Below are positions 37,197-46,614 of a stretch of DNA of 64,000 bases, in pieces. The stretch's first letter is position 1. Every line of letters starts with the position of its first letter. The notes beneath the pieces were generated by a model, which was given only the letters and a program-made list of their open reading frames with translations, did no database searches and was not told the DNA's origin. The translations under genes and the position numbers were made by a program. Origin of the DNA: Methanorbis furvi (GTDB lineage: Archaea > Halobacteriota > Methanomicrobia > Methanomicrobiales > Methanocorpusculaceae); NCBI RefSeq assembly GCF_032714615.1, contig NZ_JAWDKA010000001.1, forward strand, positions 186,001 through 250,000, in the 5' to 3' direction.

Positions 37197-38183
37197 TTAT
37201 TTTCCGCCGGAAATTATTCTGCGGACCTCTTCCCCGGCCTTCTCCAAACCGCACTCCTTCTCCAGCCGCACAAGTGAAGTGTACTGCGGATGATTCACCA
37301 GATTTTCCAGCAGCCACTCGCGGGCGAACGCACCTGAACGAATCTCTGCAAGAATCTCCTTCATCGCAGCTCTCGTCTCCGGCCCTGCCATTCGGGGGCC
37401 GCGGGTCAGACCGCCGTACCCGGCAGTCTTCGACACCGAGTCATGCATTTTCGTAAACCCTCCCTCATACAACAGATCCGCAATAAGCTTCAGTGAATGC
37501 ATGCACTCAAAGTACGCCATCTCCGGTTCGTAACCTGCCGCAACAAGCGTCTCATACGCGGCCTTCATCAGATTCATAACACCGCCGCAGATAACCGCCT
37601 GCTCACCGAAAAGATCCGTCTCGGTCTCATCCGCAAACGTGGACTCCATAATAACAGAACGGGCAGAACCAATTCCCTTCGCAAATGCAAGTGCAGTCTG
37701 CTTTGCGTGGCCTGTCACATCCTGATGAACAGCAATCAGAGAAGCCGCGCCCGACCCCTCAACATAAAGTCTGCGAACCTGCGGACCCACACCTTTTGGT
37801 GCGACCATGATAATATCCAGATTCGGCGGAGGCGTTATCTGACCGTAATGAATCGTAAAACCATGGGCGAACACAATCGCCTGACCGTCATGCGTCCAGG
37901 GAAGAACATCGCGGCGGAATATCTCAGCAGCCGACTCATCAGGGACCAGCATCGCAACAACATCCGCTGCGGCCACCGCATCGCACACCGGCATTACGGT
38001 AAAACCATCCAGACTCGCCGTCTCAAAACTTTTTCCAGGCCGAACTCCCACAATGACAGCAAGACCACTGTCACGAAGATTTTGTGCCTGGGCGCGCCCC
38101 TGAGAACCGTATCCAATCACTGCCACCGTTTTTTCGGCGATTACCGCCCAATTAACGTCAGCATCATAATATTTTTTCAGCAT
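37197..38183 (-). CDS. ilvC: Ketol-acid reductoisomerase
   Basis: A class I ketol-acid reductoisomerase of valine, leucine and isoleucine synthesis. The N-terminal NAD(P)-binding motif GYGSQGRAQAQ lies near residue 25, and the Mg-binding helical C-terminal domain contains the conserved ETDLFGEQ and EMAYFEC motifs. The ATG at 38183 (MLKKYYDADVN) gives the canonical start and 328 residues; an in-frame ATG at 38201 adds six. Only about 130 bases separate it from the divergent mptA start, and no other ilv gene is adjacent. Confidence 0.95.
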   Translation of the reverse strand: MLKKYYDADVNWAVIAEKTVAVIGYGSQGRAQAQNLRDSGLAVIVGVRPGKSFETASLDGFTVMPVCDAVAAADVVAMLVPDESAAEIFRRDVLPWTHDGQAIVFAHGFTIHYGQITPPPNLDIIMVAPKGVGPQVRRLYVEGSGAASLIAVHQDVTGHAKQTALAFAKGIGSARSVIMESTFADETETDLFGEQAVICGGVMNLMKAAYETLVAAGYEPEMAYFECMHSLKLIADLLYEGGFTKMHDSVSKTAGYGGLTRGPRMAGPETRAAMKEILAEIRSGAFAREWLLENLVNHPQYTSLVRLEKECGLEKAGEEVRRIISGGK

Positions 38184-38312
38184 ACGCGTTATTGATAACA
38201 TAGGTCAGGACACGTATAAAATTATATACCCTCATGGCTATACAGATAGATGCACGTTAACCCGCCAGTTCCTGTTGTGAATATTTCGGCGAGTAACGAA
38301 GGATATAGTATA

Positions 38313-39248
38313 ATGTCATTACCAGATGTGCAGTCCACTGCTCCTGACGTACGAATTAGCCTGACCCGTGTCGGTGTGAAAAATGTCAAGAAGCTCGTTG
38401 TAGTTGGACGCCCCGGCAAAGCACGCCCGGCAATTTTCATCTCCGACTTCGACGTCTTTGTCGATCTCCCAAGCAGCCTGAAAGGCGCAAACCTTTCCCG
38501 CAACTTCGAGGTCATCGACGAGGTACTGCAGCAGGCAACCTCCGGCGACGTCCGTGGTATTGAAGATGTGTGTGGAATCGTCTCCCGAAAACTCCTCGAC
38601 CATCATGAGTATGCGGACAGGACCGAAGTGTTCATGCGCAGCTTCTACATGATCAACCGCGACACGCCGGTCTCCAAGACCTCGTGTCAGGAGGTCGTGA
38701 ATGTGTACGCACATGCGATCGCCCAGAGAACCGACGGTGAACCAATCGTTCGCAAGAGTGTGGGTGCAGAGGTTACCGGTATTACCGCATGCCCCTGTGC
38801 ACAGAACATCATGAAGGATCATGCAATGCGGGTGATGCAGGACCTGCAGATCGCTGACGATAAAATTGATGCATTCTTCCAGGAAGTTCCGATGGCGAGC
38901 CACAACCAGCGCGGACGCGGATTCCTCTGTGTGGAAACAGATGATGACATCGTTGTTCCGCTTGAGTCGATCGTGAACGTTCTCAAAGAGTCCATGAGTG
39001 CAAAGATCTATGAACTCCTCAAACGCGGAGACGAGAGCTACGTCGTCATGGCAGCTCACAAGAATGCACGGTTTGTAGAGGATTGTGTGCGTGAGATGGC
39101 ACGTCAGGTAGTAACCACCTTCGTCAACCTCCCGGGCGACACCCACATTACGATCCGCCAGACGAACGAGGAAAGCATCCATCAGCATGATGCATACGCA
39201 GAGCGCAAGGCAACTCTTGCCGAACTGCGTGAAGAACTGAACATATAA
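38313..39248 (+). CDS. mptA: GTP cyclohydrolase MptA (FolE2-type)
   Basis: A 311-residue type IB GTP cyclohydrolase, the iron-dependent archaeal form that makes the cyclic phosphate of 7,8-dihydroneopterin, first step to tetrahydromethanopterin. Diagnostic segments are EVTGITACPCAQN (Cys metal ligand) and SHNQRGRGFL near residue 190. The ATG at 38313 (MSLPDVQ) fits homologues; a frame from 38250 adds 21 unlikely residues. Monocistronic. Confidence 0.93.
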   Translation: MSLPDVQSTAPDVRISLTRVGVKNVKKLVVVGRPGKARPAIFISDFDVFVDLPSSLKGANLSRNFEVIDEVLQQATSGDVRGIEDVCGIVSRKLLDHHEYADRTEVFMRSFYMINRDTPVSKTSCQEVVNVYAHAIAQRTDGEPIVRKSVGAEVTGITACPCAQNIMKDHAMRVMQDLQIADDKIDAFFQEVPMASHNQRGRGFLCVETDDDIVVPLESIVNVLKESMSAKIYELLKRGDESYVVMAAHKNARFVEDCVREMARQVVTTFVNLPGDTHITIRQTNEESIHQHDAYAERKATLAELREELNI

Positions 39249-39655
39249 CACTCCCAACCTACTTTTTTTCGGATAACTTTTGTTTATACGGATTTCGCCG
39301 GTATTTTCTCGGAATTTTCCCGGAGCGCATAAGAAAGAGCCGGACATGGGAAAATCATGTATCACAAAATTCGGAAGAAATTGGAAAAAACCTGATCATT
39401 TTGCACAAAGTGCTATTTTGAGTTAATGTTGTAACACCCATTGCGAGTTAAAAAATATCATCGTGTGAATATTCAAATAAAATCAGAAATAATCGGGAAA
39501 ATACCTGCCCGCGGAAAGAGGAAATCTTTAATAAATCCTATGAAAGAAAATTAAGATAGCGTACTTCGGTACGTGTCATTAACCCAAAAGGACAATGGTA
39601 ATTTTCCTGTATAGCTGATCGAACAACCTAAAATATTTAGGATGAGGCGATAACA
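39249..39655 (+). promoter_or_regulatory. frh upstream region with promoter and two leader hairpins
   Basis: No gene is seen in these 407 bases. A TATA-like tttaataaat at 39527-39536 with purine-rich ggaaa before it would start a transcript near 39560. There a very stable hairpin, cgtac-ttcg-gtacg (39560-39573, a UUCG tetraloop), would sit at the RNA 5' end. A second hairpin cctaaa-ata-tttagg (39627-39641) lies just before the ribosome site gagg (39644-39647) and the TTG start. These could tune mRNA stability or translation of the hydrogenase. Confidence 0.5.
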
Positions 39656-41023
39656 TTGTCGAAAGTAGTAGAAATTTCCCCGACCACCAGACATGAGGGT
39701 CACTCCAAGCTCGTTTTGAAAGTAAACGATGAAGGAATCATTGAGCGCGGAGACTGGCTTTCCATCACACCGGTTCGTGGAGTAGAAAAGCTTGCCATCG
39801 GTAAGACCTATGAGCAGGTTCCCAAGATCGCATCCCGTGTGTGTGGTATCTGTCCGATTGCCCACACTCTTGCCGCAACAGAGGCAATGGAAGCATCGAT
39901 GGGTGTAGAGATCCCAGACGACGCATATCTTCTGCGTATTATTCTCCAGTGTGCAAACAGACTGCACTCCCACGCACTGCATGACATTCTTGCACTGCCG
40001 GATATGTACCTGCCAGGCACTGACTCGAAGATCAACCCGTTCTCTCCCGAAGAGCCGGTCAGATCCGTTGCAAAACGTATCCAGACCCTGCGTATGATCG
40101 GTCAGACCATTGGTGAGATCGTAGGCGGAGAAGCAGTACACCCGTCCAACACCCGTGTTGGTGGTATGTACAAGAATATCACTCCGCGTGCAAGAACCAA
40201 GATCTATGACCTTGCAAAGCAGGCACTCCCGCTCGCACGCGAGCAGATGGAGTTCATGATTGCAATCTTCGAGAACTATGGAAAACGTGACTGGGCAGAG
40301 ATGTGCGGTCGCGAAGTTGCAATCCCGAAAGACCTTGGTTTCCACAACCAGGGATACATGGCAACCGACCCGTGCTACGGAAGCTCTTCTCTTGACGAGC
40401 ACCCGACCTGGGACCCGGCACGCTGGCTCGAAGTCAGACCCTGGGACTGGTACATGGGCGAAGAGGATATCACCCTCGAAGACCCGGCATACCCGGTTGG
40501 CGGAACCACCAAAGCAGGCGGAAAAGCCTGGCCGCAGATGCAGGCATGCACTGGTGTCCCACTCTACGACGGACAGCCCGTCGAAGTCGGACCGCGTGCA
40601 CGTCTTGCAACGTACAGAAACTACGACCGCAAGGGAGCCATTGGACTCAACATTGCACGTGAAATGGAATACATGGACTCCGTCTACAAGATGATTGAGG
40701 CAGCAGATGCCATCAACACTTCCGGAAGCGTCGTTGCAGACGTCATTCCGCAGGGCGACGGATCCATCGGATGGGCAGCAAACGAAGCACCGCGTGGCGC
40801 AGACGTTCACCTTGCAAAGGTACGCAACGGCAAAGTCGAGTGGTTCTCTATGCTCGTTCCGACCACCTGGAACTTCCCGACCTGCAGCCGTGCACTTACC
40901 GGCGCACCATGGGAACTTGCAGAAGTCATTGTCCGTGCATATGACCCCTGTGTATCCTGTGCAACCCACATGATTGTACTGGATGAAGACAACCGGCTTG
41001 TGGCACAGAAGCTCCTTGAGTGA
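39656..41023 (+). CDS. frhA: F420-reducing hydrogenase, large (alpha) subunit
   Basis: A 455-residue [NiFe] hydrogenase large subunit. Nickel-iron ligands come from RVCGICPIAH (Cys63, Cys66) and DPCVSCATH (Cys432, Cys435). The 17 residues after His438 should be removed by the protease FrhD on maturation. It oxidises H2 for reduction of coenzyme F420 in a complex with FrhG and FrhB. The start is a TTG with gagg upstream; the first residues (MSKVVEISPTTRHEGH) match family starts. Stop overlaps frhD by four bases. Confidence 0.97.
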   Translation: MSKVVEISPTTRHEGHSKLVLKVNDEGIIERGDWLSITPVRGVEKLAIGKTYEQVPKIASRVCGICPIAHTLAATEAMEASMGVEIPDDAYLLRIILQCANRLHSHALHDILALPDMYLPGTDSKINPFSPEEPVRSVAKRIQTLRMIGQTIGEIVGGEAVHPSNTRVGGMYKNITPRARTKIYDLAKQALPLAREQMEFMIAIFENYGKRDWAEMCGREVAIPKDLGFHNQGYMATDPCYGSSSLDEHPTWDPARWLEVRPWDWYMGEEDITLEDPAYPVGGTTKAGGKAWPQMQACTGVPLYDGQPVEVGPRARLATYRNYDRKGAIGLNIAREMEYMDSVYKMIEAADAINTSGSVVADVIPQGDGSIGWAANEAPRGADVHLAKVRNGKVEWFSMLVPTTWNFPTCSRALTGAPWELAEVIVRAYDPCVSCATHMIVLDEDNRLVAQKLLE

Positions 41024-41514
41024 GTATATACATGGATGGACTGTTTCCAGAAGTAATAATCGCCGGTGTCGGTAACGAACTCTTTGGCGACGACGGATTT
41101 GGTCCCGCCGTGATCAGAGCACTTTCCGAGCATGAACTTCCCGACAATGTGAAAGCTATGGATGTGGGTCTTGGCGGCCCGCACCTTATTTTTTCCATGA
41201 TCGATCCGGAAGAGACGAAGAAACTGATCATTGTGGACTGCATGGATTTCGGGGGAGAACCCGGAAACCTGACAAAGATCCCCGCCGACCTTCTGCCCAA
41301 AGGCAGAGAAGAGCGTTACATGGATGCCCATTCCGGAAATCTGCTGGATCCTATCGGCAGACTGAAAGGAAAGATGGAAATTATTGTTCTCGGATGCCAG
41401 CCCGCGTATATACCAGCTCCGGACAGCGAAGAGTTCGCTCTTGAGCTGAGTCCGGAAGTACAAGGGGCCATTCCCAAAACTGTTAGTATCATCTTGAAAG
41501 AAATAGGAAGCTAA
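41020..41514 (+). CDS. frhD: Hydrogenase maturation protease FrhD
   Basis: A 164-residue HycI/HyaD-type endopeptidase that removes the C-terminal tail of FrhA after nickel insertion. The metal-sensing motif GNELFGDDGFG is near residues 17-27, and further conserved acidic and His positions (MDAHSGN) occur near residue 107. A GTG at 41020 overlaps the frhA stop; an ATG at 41032 is an alternative start. It lies inside the operon between alpha and gamma subunits, as in other methanogens. Confidence 0.93.
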   Translation: MSIYMDGLFPEVIIAGVGNELFGDDGFGPAVIRALSEHELPDNVKAMDVGLGGPHLIFSMIDPEETKKLIIVDCMDFGGEPGNLTKIPADLLPKGREERYMDAHSGNLLDPIGRLKGKMEIIVLGCQPAYIPAPDSEEFALELSPEVQGAIPKTVSIILKEIGS

Positions 41515-41515
41515 A

Positions 41516-42481
41516 ATGGGATTATTCGATAAATTCAAAAGCTTACTGTTCGGAAAAGGCGATGTCAGCGAGGGAACGCAGGACGAAAAGCCTGTTGCCA
41601 GTAAACAGGATGAGCCTGTGTCAGCAATGCACAAATCGCCTGTTAACGAGGCAAAGCCGGCTGACATGAAGGTCGAACAAAAGCCAATTATTCAAAAACC
41701 AAAGGAGGAGAAGCCAGTGGCTGACAAGATTACTGTAGGACACGTACACATGAGCGGATGTACCGGATGTCTCGTGTCCCTTGCAGATAACTACGAAGGA
41801 TTACTTACTATCCTTGACAAATACGCTGACCTCGTCTACTGCCTGACGCTCGCCGATGTGCGCCACATCCCGAAGATGGATGTCGCACTGGTCGAGGGTT
41901 CCGTCTGTTTAAATGACGAGTGCTCAATGGAAGAGATTCTGGAAACCCGTGAGAACGCAACAATCGTTGTGGCTCTTGGAGGATGTGCCTGCTATGGAAA
42001 CACCACCCGCTTCTGCCGTGGTGGCCAGCAGAACCAGCCCCAGCACGAGGCTTTCCTGCCGATCGGCGATCTGATCAAAGTCGATGTCTACATCCCAGCA
42101 TGTGCACCGACCCCGCAGCAGATCCGTAACGTGTGCTTAATGGCATACTTACTGCTGAAAGGCAACGACGAACAGAAGGCACTTGCAACTGCATACCTCA
42201 CCCCGCTGATGAACCTTGCAGCAGCAGGAACCGAGGCATGCGGATGCGACCTGATGACCGAAGTCATCAACCAGGGCCTCTGCTGCGGATGCGGCAGCTG
42301 TGCAGCAGCATGTACTGTTCGTGCAGTTACCATGCAGTACGGCAAGCCGCAGATCGAGCGCGATCTGTGTATCAAATGCGGCGCATGCTATGCACAGTGC
42401 CCGAGAAGCTTCTTCAGCTTCGACGTCTGTGGACAGTATGAATCGATTACGAACCTCATTGGAGAGGTCATGAAACCATAA
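41516..42481 (+). CDS. frhG: F420-reducing hydrogenase, small (gamma) subunit with N-terminal extension
   Basis: The iron-sulfur small subunit that relays electrons from FrhA to FrhB. The proximal cluster ligands start at Cys82 and Cys85 (SGCTGC); a C-terminal ferredoxin-like part holds CCGCGSC...C and CIKCGACYAQC. The long frame (321 residues) has a 67-residue extension beginning with an amphipathic MGLFDKFKSLLFG and a Lys/Pro/Glu-rich linker. A second start, GTG at 41717 with an excellent aaggagg site (41702-41708), yields the usual 254-residue protein (VADKITVGHVHMSGC). Both forms may be made. Confidence 0.93.
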   Translation: MGLFDKFKSLLFGKGDVSEGTQDEKPVASKQDEPVSAMHKSPVNEAKPADMKVEQKPIIQKPKEEKPVADKITVGHVHMSGCTGCLVSLADNYEGLLTILDKYADLVYCLTLADVRHIPKMDVALVEGSVCLNDECSMEEILETRENATIVVALGGCACYGNTTRFCRGGQQNQPQHEAFLPIGDLIKVDVYIPACAPTPQQIRNVCLMAYLLLKGNDEQKALATAYLTPLMNLAAAGTEACGCDLMTEVINQGLCCGCGSCAAACTVRAVTMQYGKPQIERDLCIKCGACYAQCPRSFFSFDVCGQYESITNLIGEVMKP

Positions 42482-42498
42482 GGTCGGAGGCGAAAAAA

Positions 42499-43371
42499 AT
42501 GGAATATCTTGGACAATACAAGGCAGTCTACAAAGCCAAAGCCGGCTGTGAAGACATTCTCGCAAAGTCCCAGGACGGAGGAATCGTCACCGCAATGTTT
42601 GCCTACGCACTTGAGACAGGCATTATTGACGGAGCAATCGTCGCTGGACCAGGAGACGAGGCATACAAGCCTGAGCCGATGATCGCCACCACCGTTGACG
42701 AGCTTCTCGCAGCACGTGGAACGAAATACTCGATCTCTCCGAACATGGCCCTGATCAAGGAGGCAACCCGCAGCTACGGTCTTGATAAGATCGGTATTGT
42801 TGGTACTCCCTGTCAGATTCAGGCACTTCGTAAGGCACAGCTCTATCCGATCGGACTGCGTGACGTTCCAGACAAGATTGCACTGGCACTGGGTATCTTC
42901 TGTATGGAGAACTTCCCGTACCAGGGTCTCTTCCAGATGGTTGAAGACCACTGTGCAACCAAGATCGACAACGTCACCAAGATGGACATCGGAAAGGGCA
43001 AGTTCAGTGTTTACACCGAGCGCGGTGTGAACTCTCAGATCCCGCTGAAGGTTACTCACAAGTACGAGCAGCCGGGATGCCACGTGTGTCTTGACTACGT
43101 TGCAAACATGGCAGATATCTCTACCGGATCCGTCGGAACTCCGGACGGATGGTCTACCGTCTTCGTCCGCTCCGCAGCAGGAGAGGCAGCCTTCAACAAG
43201 GCAGTCGAAGCAGGCTGGATCATTGCAGAGTCTATGGACGGTGTCAAGCCAGGACTTGAACTCGTCACCAAACTCGCAACTGAGAAGATCACCAAGAACC
43301 AGAGCTACATCGAGCACCGCAACCACGCGGAGCACGCTGCACTCAAACCACTGCGCAACCCATACATCTAA
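42499..43371 (+). CDS. frhB: F420-reducing hydrogenase, beta subunit (F420- and FAD-binding)
   Basis: A 290-residue FrhB family subunit that binds FAD, a [4Fe-4S] cluster and F420 and carries out the final hydride transfer. Family features include the KSQDGGIVTAMF start near residue 23, GTPCQIQALR near 114 and CxxC-type Cys positions in the C-terminal third (PGCHVCLDYVANMADIS). A clear ribosome site (ggagg at 42486-42490) precedes the ATG. Last gene of frhADGB. Confidence 0.96.
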   Translation: MEYLGQYKAVYKAKAGCEDILAKSQDGGIVTAMFAYALETGIIDGAIVAGPGDEAYKPEPMIATTVDELLAARGTKYSISPNMALIKEATRSYGLDKIGIVGTPCQIQALRKAQLYPIGLRDVPDKIALALGIFCMENFPYQGLFQMVEDHCATKIDNVTKMDIGKGKFSVYTERGVNSQIPLKVTHKYEQPGCHVCLDYVANMADISTGSVGTPDGWSTVFVRSAAGEAAFNKAVEAGWIIAESMDGVKPGLELVTKLATEKITKNQSYIEHRNHAEHAALKPLRNPYI

Positions 43372-43383
43372 CCGTGTCCCAAG

Positions 43384-43425
43384 GGTTGTACATGTACCCA
43401 CCCCTCTCGGGTACAACCTATTTTT
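43384..43425 (+). terminator. Hairpin terminator of the frh operon
   Basis: An 8-base stem, ggttgtac (43384-43391) and gtacaacc (43411-43418), encloses a 19-base loop and is followed by five T at 43421-43425. It begins 13 bases after the frhB stop codon. Confidence 0.65.
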
Positions 43426-43467
43426 GAAAATTGTTTTCATGAGTTTTTTTCTGCTTGCTCACTGCCT

Positions 43468-43664
43468 GTTCCGCCCACGGTTCGCATGCCTACGGCCTCC
43501 TACTCACTGCTCCGCCCACGGAAAAACGGAGCACACTGAAGTACCACAGAAAAAAAAACATCACGGAGCAGACGTGAACAGCACAGAAATATTGTTTCAA
43601 ATGTAATTCCGTGATGTTTTTCAATCAAATTTCCGTGTGCTCCGTTTTTCCGTGGGCTGATCAT
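43468..43664. repeat. Family-1 palindromic element, copy 13 (right core deleted)
   Basis: The left side has a duplicated terminal 12-mer (tccgcccacgg at 43470 and again at 43512) bracketing ttcgcatgcctacggcctc. The core cacggagcagacgtgaac is present on the left, but the matching gttcacgtctgctccgtg is missing from the right arm, leaving an unpaired left core. The right end is ccgtgggctgatca. Confidence 0.8.
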
Positions 43665-43725
43665 AAGCCGTCCACGATTCGCACAATCGATGATGTTTTT
43701 GTGCTCTCTGCACCAATGAGTATGT

Positions 43726-44616
43726 ATGACTGAGGAGAAGGATCGTCCGACAGATACCGTACCGGCAGAAAAAAATCCTCCAAAAAAGCGGAGGGTTACC
43801 AAGAAGAAGGCGGAAACAGAGACGGTCCAGCTTCCCTCGGAAACTCCTGCCGTAACAGACAAAAAAGATATCATCCATCTTGAAGCAGTTGAAGCTCCAT
43901 CAGCGGCAGAAAAACCTGAAGAGAATGATATCGAACGTCCGCACAAACCGGTTCCTGCACAGTTCCTCGCTGACCTTGCACAGTTCGCTGACATTTTGGA
44001 AAAAACGCCGACCGTCCTTGATCCGATCCGCGAAGTGTTCGAGTACCATCTCGTAGACCCGATCGATCGCAAAACATTCCCGAGAATCGTGAACGCAATG
44101 TCGATGCTGCTCGGACCATCAGCCACAATGGTGGTCATGACCGCATGCCACGTAAACGCAGCAGCATTCTTTGAAGATTTACTGTATGTAATCAAGGACG
44201 AAAAGAGCCGCAGTGCTGCATGGGTAATCCAGCATCTGACAGCCCTCTACGGCAACCGCGTCCAGCAAGCATACACACTCTCGGCAGGAACAATGGACGA
44301 GGACTGGCACACAGTGGACGTCAACACCTACAAGCGGGAAGGAGAAAATCCGTACTGGACGGTTGACATGATCGTCATGCTCTACTCAGGACAGGAAAGC
44401 AGAATCAAAATGACACCCGACTCGGTCTTTCAGCTGGTGGAAATTCTTGCAGCAGAGATCGGCCGAAACATTCCGATCGAAAATGTGGATCCAAACCTCG
44501 TGAAAAAATGCGAAGAGAATCTGAAAACATTTTACGAAAAATTCTATGGAAAAAAATCCACAGAAAAATCCGATGAAGAGTCTGCTGACGAAGATGATCC
44601 TGCAGGCTACGCATAA
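43726..44616 (+). CDS. Conserved-looking protein of unknown function
   Basis: A 296-residue soluble protein with no motif I recognise. Residues 1-75 are charged, Lys/Pro/Glu rich and probably disordered (PPKKRRVTKKK). Residues about 80-265 look like a compact mixed helix/strand domain (FPRIVNAMSMLLGPSATMVVMTACHVNAAAFF begins it). The tail is Lys/Glu/Asp rich. It stands alone about 60 bases after a palindromic repeat, downstream of frhB but separated by a terminator. No signal peptide. Confidence 0.65.
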   Translation: MTEEKDRPTDTVPAEKNPPKKRRVTKKKAETETVQLPSETPAVTDKKDIIHLEAVEAPSAAEKPEENDIERPHKPVPAQFLADLAQFADILEKTPTVLDPIREVFEYHLVDPIDRKTFPRIVNAMSMLLGPSATMVVMTACHVNAAAFFEDLLYVIKDEKSRSAAWVIQHLTALYGNRVQQAYTLSAGTMDEDWHTVDVNTYKREGENPYWTVDMIVMLYSGQESRIKMTPDSVFQLVEILAAEIGRNIPIENVDPNLVKKCEENLKTFYEKFYGKKSTEKSDEESADEDDPAGYA

Positions 44617-45114
44617 TTTTTTTTAAATTTTTTTCACACCAATAATCACATACGCTGAAATTTTCTCTGCTGCATCCTCTCCGGCATTTATGAGAGAACG
44701 AAGTCAAAGAGTATCAATAATATAATTTATTAACAGAATGACGTAAAAATTTTCAAAAAAAAACATGACATGCTTTGCTCACGAAGAAAAAAAAAATACT
44801 TTGCCAATCCCCAAACAAATGGAAAAATCGAGAGACATATTGAGACATTGATATTATTGGAAAAAATAATCCAGTGACATAATCACGTGAAATTTCACAG
44901 TAATCCAAAGTGCCAAACTCAGGATGAGATATTTTTACACGCGCCTGAAGCCGAAATTGTTATCAGAGCATTATAATTACTTGTTTTGAGAAAACGCTTG
45001 ATTTTCGGAATTTGGTGAGAGAGAAAAGTGCAATCCAATTTTGAAATATAGCATCGAGACCTGCGTAAAGACAATATGTATTGAAGCCGGATACTATAGT
45101 TATACATCTATTGG
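44617..45114. other. 498-base AT-rich gap without a gene
   Basis: No frame of usable length and no RNA gene was recognised. A T-rich run (attttttttaaatttttttc) immediately after the preceding stop codon may act as a terminator. The last 60 bases should contain the promoter of the following lipoprotein gene. No palindrome of the repeat families is found here. Confidence 0.5.
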
Positions 45115-46596
45115 GTGATTATCGCGACCAGAAAAAACACTCTCTCAATTTTCATCATAGTGCTCTTACTCCTCGGCGTGTTAATCGCCGCAGCCGGATG
45201 CGTACAGGAAAAACCGACCTATGTCGTAGCCGTCAGTCCATCATTCTCCCCGTTTTCCATGCAGGTACAGGGAACCGGAGAGGCGTATGGAATTGACATC
45301 GACGTTCTCAACGCGATCGCCGAAGATCAGGGCATCAGGTTCGTGTATGAATTTTGGGATCATGCAGTCATTCAGTCAAAACTCGATAACGGAGAAATTG
45401 ATCTGATAACTGCCTGGATCATAACACCGAAACGTCAGGAAAAATATCTGTTCTCTGATCCGTATATCGTTACCGGACAGACAATTGTCGTCAGAAAAGA
45501 TTCCAACCTAACCATAGATGATGTTCTCTCGGGAAACGCCATAATCGCCTATGACAAAGGCAGCGTCTACGAAAACTTGCTCGAAGAACATTTCGGCACA
45601 GAAACATTCAACAAAATGGTTGCTGAGAAAAAGATCATCGCCAAATACACACAGGACGCTACCCTCTACGCTATCCTCACCAGAGAAGCGGATGCAGTTA
45701 TTGGCACAGATTTTGTTCTTGGAGAAAAACTTCATCAATATTCACCTCTCACCTCCCTTGGATACATCACCGACAAAAATGATGTAGGATTTGTCGCTGA
45801 CAAATCAAACGAGGAACTAATCGCAAAAATCAATGCCGGTCTTGCAAACATCGTCGCGTCTGAAAAATACGACAAAATTATGCAAAAGCATCACGTGGCA
45901 CAGTTGAAGGACGAGTATCTGGTCGGCATCTCAGAAGAGAACTGGCCGTTCACCTACGTTGGTGAAGACGGAAACCTGACCGGATTTGATACTGAGTCGC
46001 TTGAGTGGATTGCAGAAAAGAATGGATTTACGGTGACCTATGTCAATATTCCATGGTCGAAAAATATCAACGCGGTTGCCACCGGTAAAGTTGACATGTG
46101 GTACTCAGGAATGGTCATCACCGATGAACGATCCGCCAAAGTCAGCTTCTCAACACCATACTATGCCGCAGGAGTGGGAGTCGGATGCGCAAAAAATCGT
46201 CCGATCACAAAAAATAACTTTGAGTCCGGCACGGTTGTCACCGGTTATGTCACAAAGACCATCATGGGATACTGGCTTGAAGATCAGTATGATCAGAAAC
46301 GGTATGCGGAGATGGTGGAAACCGGAATGATCAAAGAGTACGCAACCACCAGTGATCTCCTTAACGCCTGTCTTTCAGGAGAGGTTGACTGCATCGTTGT
46401 ACATGAACCACTCCTTAAATCGATGGCAAATCAAAATGATATTCAGATCGTATCTACCTATGATACGAAAAACATGTGCGGTGTTGCAATACAGAACGGC
46501 AACATCCCCCTGCAGGATCTCATAGACAGAGGTCTCGCTGACCTGGAAGCATCAGGAAAGCGTGCGGAACTGATGGAAAAATATCATCTCAGCTAA
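45115..46596 (+). CDS. Lipoprotein with two tandem amino-acid-type solute-binding domains
   Basis: A 493-residue extracytoplasmic protein. A signal sequence with lipobox ends at Cys29 (IAAAGC). Two type-II periplasmic binding domains (SBP_bac_3 type) follow, at about residues 34-258 and 264-493; each opens with a similar strand (SPSFSPFSMQ and SEENWPFTYV). Start is a GTG. No permease or ATPase is nearby; it is followed after 18 bases by a Cache lipoprotein, suggesting a sensory or ligand-capture unit. Ligand unknown. Confidence 0.82.
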   Translation: MIIATRKNTLSIFIIVLLLLGVLIAAAGCVQEKPTYVVAVSPSFSPFSMQVQGTGEAYGIDIDVLNAIAEDQGIRFVYEFWDHAVIQSKLDNGEIDLITAWIITPKRQEKYLFSDPYIVTGQTIVVRKDSNLTIDDVLSGNAIIAYDKGSVYENLLEEHFGTETFNKMVAEKKIIAKYTQDATLYAILTREADAVIGTDFVLGEKLHQYSPLTSLGYITDKNDVGFVADKSNEELIAKINAGLANIVASEKYDKIMQKHHVAQLKDEYLVGISEENWPFTYVGEDGNLTGFDTESLEWIAEKNGFTVTYVNIPWSKNINAVATGKVDMWYSGMVITDERSAKVSFSTPYYAAGVGVGCAKNRPITKNNFESGTVVTGYVTKTIMGYWLEDQYDQKRYAEMVETGMIKEYATTSDLLNACLSGEVDCIVVHEPLLKSMANQNDIQIVSTYDTKNMCGVAIQNGNIPLQDLIDRGLADLEASGKRAELMEKYHLS

Positions 46597-46614
46597 ACCC
46601 AGGAGAGAGTCATT

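Noticed and set aside
38319-39365. 348-residue frame on the minus strand
   Set aside because: Antisense to mptA, whose identity is certain; no recognised motif.
39551-40969. 472-residue frame on the minus strand
   Set aside because: It is fully antisense to frhA, Cys/His-rich without family features, and typical of frames created by codon bias on the opposite strand.
42388-43440. 350-residue frame on the minus strand
   Set aside because: Antisense to frhB and the end of frhG; a shadow frame.
44617-45114. Possible tRNA or small RNA in the AT-rich gap
   Set aside because: No cloverleaf, T-loop motif or stable stem could be found by eye.
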